64,000 bases of DNA, from assembly GCF_028743715.1 (NCBI RefSeq), contig NZ_CP117996.1, forward strand, positions 1,736,001-1,800,000. Reading direction: 5' to 3'. The notes beneath the pieces were generated by a model. The model was not told the DNA's origin. It saw nothing but the letters and a program-made list of their open reading frames with translations, and did not search any database. Below are positions 63,171 to 64,000 of the stretch, piece by piece (position 1 is the stretch's first letter; each line of letters begins with the position of its first letter). A program made the translations under genes and the position numbers. The stretch comes from Microbacterium sp. Clip185. Lineage in GTDB: Bacteria > Actinomycetota > Actinomycetes > Actinomycetales > Microbacteriaceae.

Positions 63171-63860
63171 TCAATCGGTCAGCAGGTCGGGACGCCGCTC
63201 CCGCGTGCGTGCGACCTGCTGGTCTCGACGCCACTCGGCCACTCGGCCGTGGTGCCCGCTCAGGAGCACATCGGGCACGACCAGCCCGCGCCACTCGGAG
63301 GGCTTCGTGTAGGACGGGTACTCCAGAAGACCGTCCTCGTGCGACTCCTCGACGAGGCTCTCGGGATTGCCGACGACACCGGGCACGAGACGTCCGACGG
63401 CCTCGATCATGGCCATCGCCGCCACCTCACCGCCGTTGAGCACGTAGTCGCCGAGACTGGCGAGTCGCACCTGCCCGAGTGTGGCCGCGTAGGTGAAGAC
63501 CCGTTCGTCGATGCCCTCGTACCGGCCGCATCCGAAGACGAGGTGATCCAGGCCGCTCCACTCGCGAGCGGTCGCCTGCACGAAGCGTTCGCCCGCCGGC
63601 GATGGGAAGACGAAGGTCGGCGGGGACGTCGCCTCCTGGGCGATCGCGTCCAGCGCGAGACCCCAGGGCTCGGGCTTCATCACCATGCCCGCTCCCCCGC
63701 CGTAGGGGGTGTCATCGACGGTCCGATGACGGTCGCTCGTGAAATCGCGCAGGTTGTGCACGCGCACATCCAGCAGTCCGTTGCCGCGGGCCTTGCCGAG
63801 CAGCGAGACCTCGAGGACGTCGAAGAACTCGGGGAAGATCGTGATGACGTCGATGCGCAC
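63171..63860 (-). CDS. trmD: tRNA (guanine-N1)-methyltransferase TrmD
   Basis: 229 residues from the GTG at 63860 ([15 protein letters not shown]), one base after the rimM stop. Methylates G37 of tRNAs with CNN or GNN-type anticodon neighbours and prevents frameshifting. SPOUT fold with trefoil knot: [31 protein letters not shown], the knot [19 protein letters not shown] and the C-terminal [15 protein letters not shown] and [15 protein letters not shown]. Between rimM and a distant rplS; in this organism map and a membrane protein lie between them. Confidence 0.96.
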   Translation of the reverse strand: MRIDVITIFPEFFDVLEVSLLGKARGNGLLDVRVHNLRDFTSDRHRTVDDTPYGGGAGMVMKPEPWGLALDAIAQEATSPPTFVFPSPAGERFVQATAREWSGLDHLVFGCGRYEGIDERVFTYAATLGQVRLASLGDYVLNGGEVAAMAMIEAVGRLVPGVVGNPESLVEESHEDGLLEYPSYTKPSEWRGLVVPDVLLSGHHGRVAEWRRDQQVARTRERRPDLLTD

Positions 63861-63861
63861 G

Positions 63862-64000
63862 TCAGTCCTCGCGGGCCGCGGCCGTTTCGTCGTCACCGGC
63901 GGATTCGTCGTCGGCGGGAAGCTCCTCGAAGAGCCCGGCAGGCGGCGTCACGACGACGCGACCGGCGGCGGGATCGACCTCGGGGACGATCGCCTTGACG
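63862..64000 (-). CDS. rimM: 16S rRNA processing protein RimM (3' end only)
   Basis: Only the last 45 codons are in the window. The frame reads [20 protein letters not shown] then [12 protein letters not shown] and an acidic tail before TGA at 63864-63862. The [22 protein letters not shown] stretch is the conserved C-terminal PRC-barrel end of RimM (VD-x5-I-x-V-x-PPEGL-x-DL), a 30S assembly factor that binds S19. Directly upstream of trmD, the usual order. Confidence 0.88.
   Translation of the reverse strand, partial: VKAIVPEVDPAAGRVVVTPPAGLFEELPADDESAGDDETAAARED

Overview
The window is an ordinary chromosomal segment of a high-GC actinomycete, most likely Microbacteriaceae and probably Microbacterium or a close relative. 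Supporting features are strong GC bias at third codon positions, frequent GTG starts, the block order rimM-trmD / rplS-lepB-rnhB-DUF2469-yraN-comM-dprA-xerC / rpsB-tsf-pyrH-frr-cdsA, a GlgE-GlgB glucan pathway, GatCAB, and actinobacterial families (DUF2017, DUF6993, DUF8094, DUF3060, SCO4848). I see no phage, transposon, integron or CRISPR array, and no pseudogene. It is densely packed: most same-strand neighbours overlap by ATGA/GTGA or TGATG.

Layout. 1-5120 (minus): a membrane protein fragment, amidohydrolase, PaiB-like flavoprotein, Nei-type glycosylase, RpiB and a ferrochelatase. 5261-14932 (plus): aminopeptidase N; an ABC-2 exporter coupled to a NarL-type two-component system; MscS channel, truncated haemoglobin and FAD-dependent dehydrogenase. 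14937-22647: an unknown protein divergent from TesB, a second thioesterase, EttA, a lipoprotein, an SSB, and a divergent MocR regulator/YczE membrane protein pair. 22734-24766: tRNA-Arg, orn, tRNA-His, metallopeptidase, clpS and DUF2017. 24768-30308 (minus): P-loop kinase, GerW-like protein, DNA polymerase IV and the gatCAB operon. 30364-36769: fadD, ligA, mnmA and cysteine desulfurase. 36843-43205 (plus): glgX-glgE-glgB. 43230-49558: thioredoxin/TPR protein, a three-membrane-segment DUF8094 protein, AI-2E family permease, hydrolase, transglycosylase-like protein and a DivIVA-repeat protein. 49555-53834 (minus): cdsA, frr, pyrH, tsf, rpsB. 54135-64000: M23 protein, DUF3060 lipoprotein, xerC, dprA, comM, yraN, DUF2469, rnhB, lepB, rplS, a membrane protein, map, trmD and the end of rimM.

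The most informative pattern is regulatory. At least fifteen genes have a TANNNT hexamer ending exactly 6 or 7 bases before the ATG/GTG, the geometry of leaderless transcripts. In three cases the TAG stop codon of the upstream gene forms the first half of this hexamer. At 15606-15612 a single TAGACTA heptamer reads as a -10 element on both strands between two divergent genes.

No wholly new biological system is apparent. The best leads are the symmetric promoter, the stop-codon/promoter overlaps, a lipobox inside a long membrane protein that is coupled to a thioredoxin-TPR protein, a REP-like nested palindrome, and a dinB ribosome-binding site buried in the gatB terminator. Everything is read from sequence alone; family names come from recalled motifs, not from searches.
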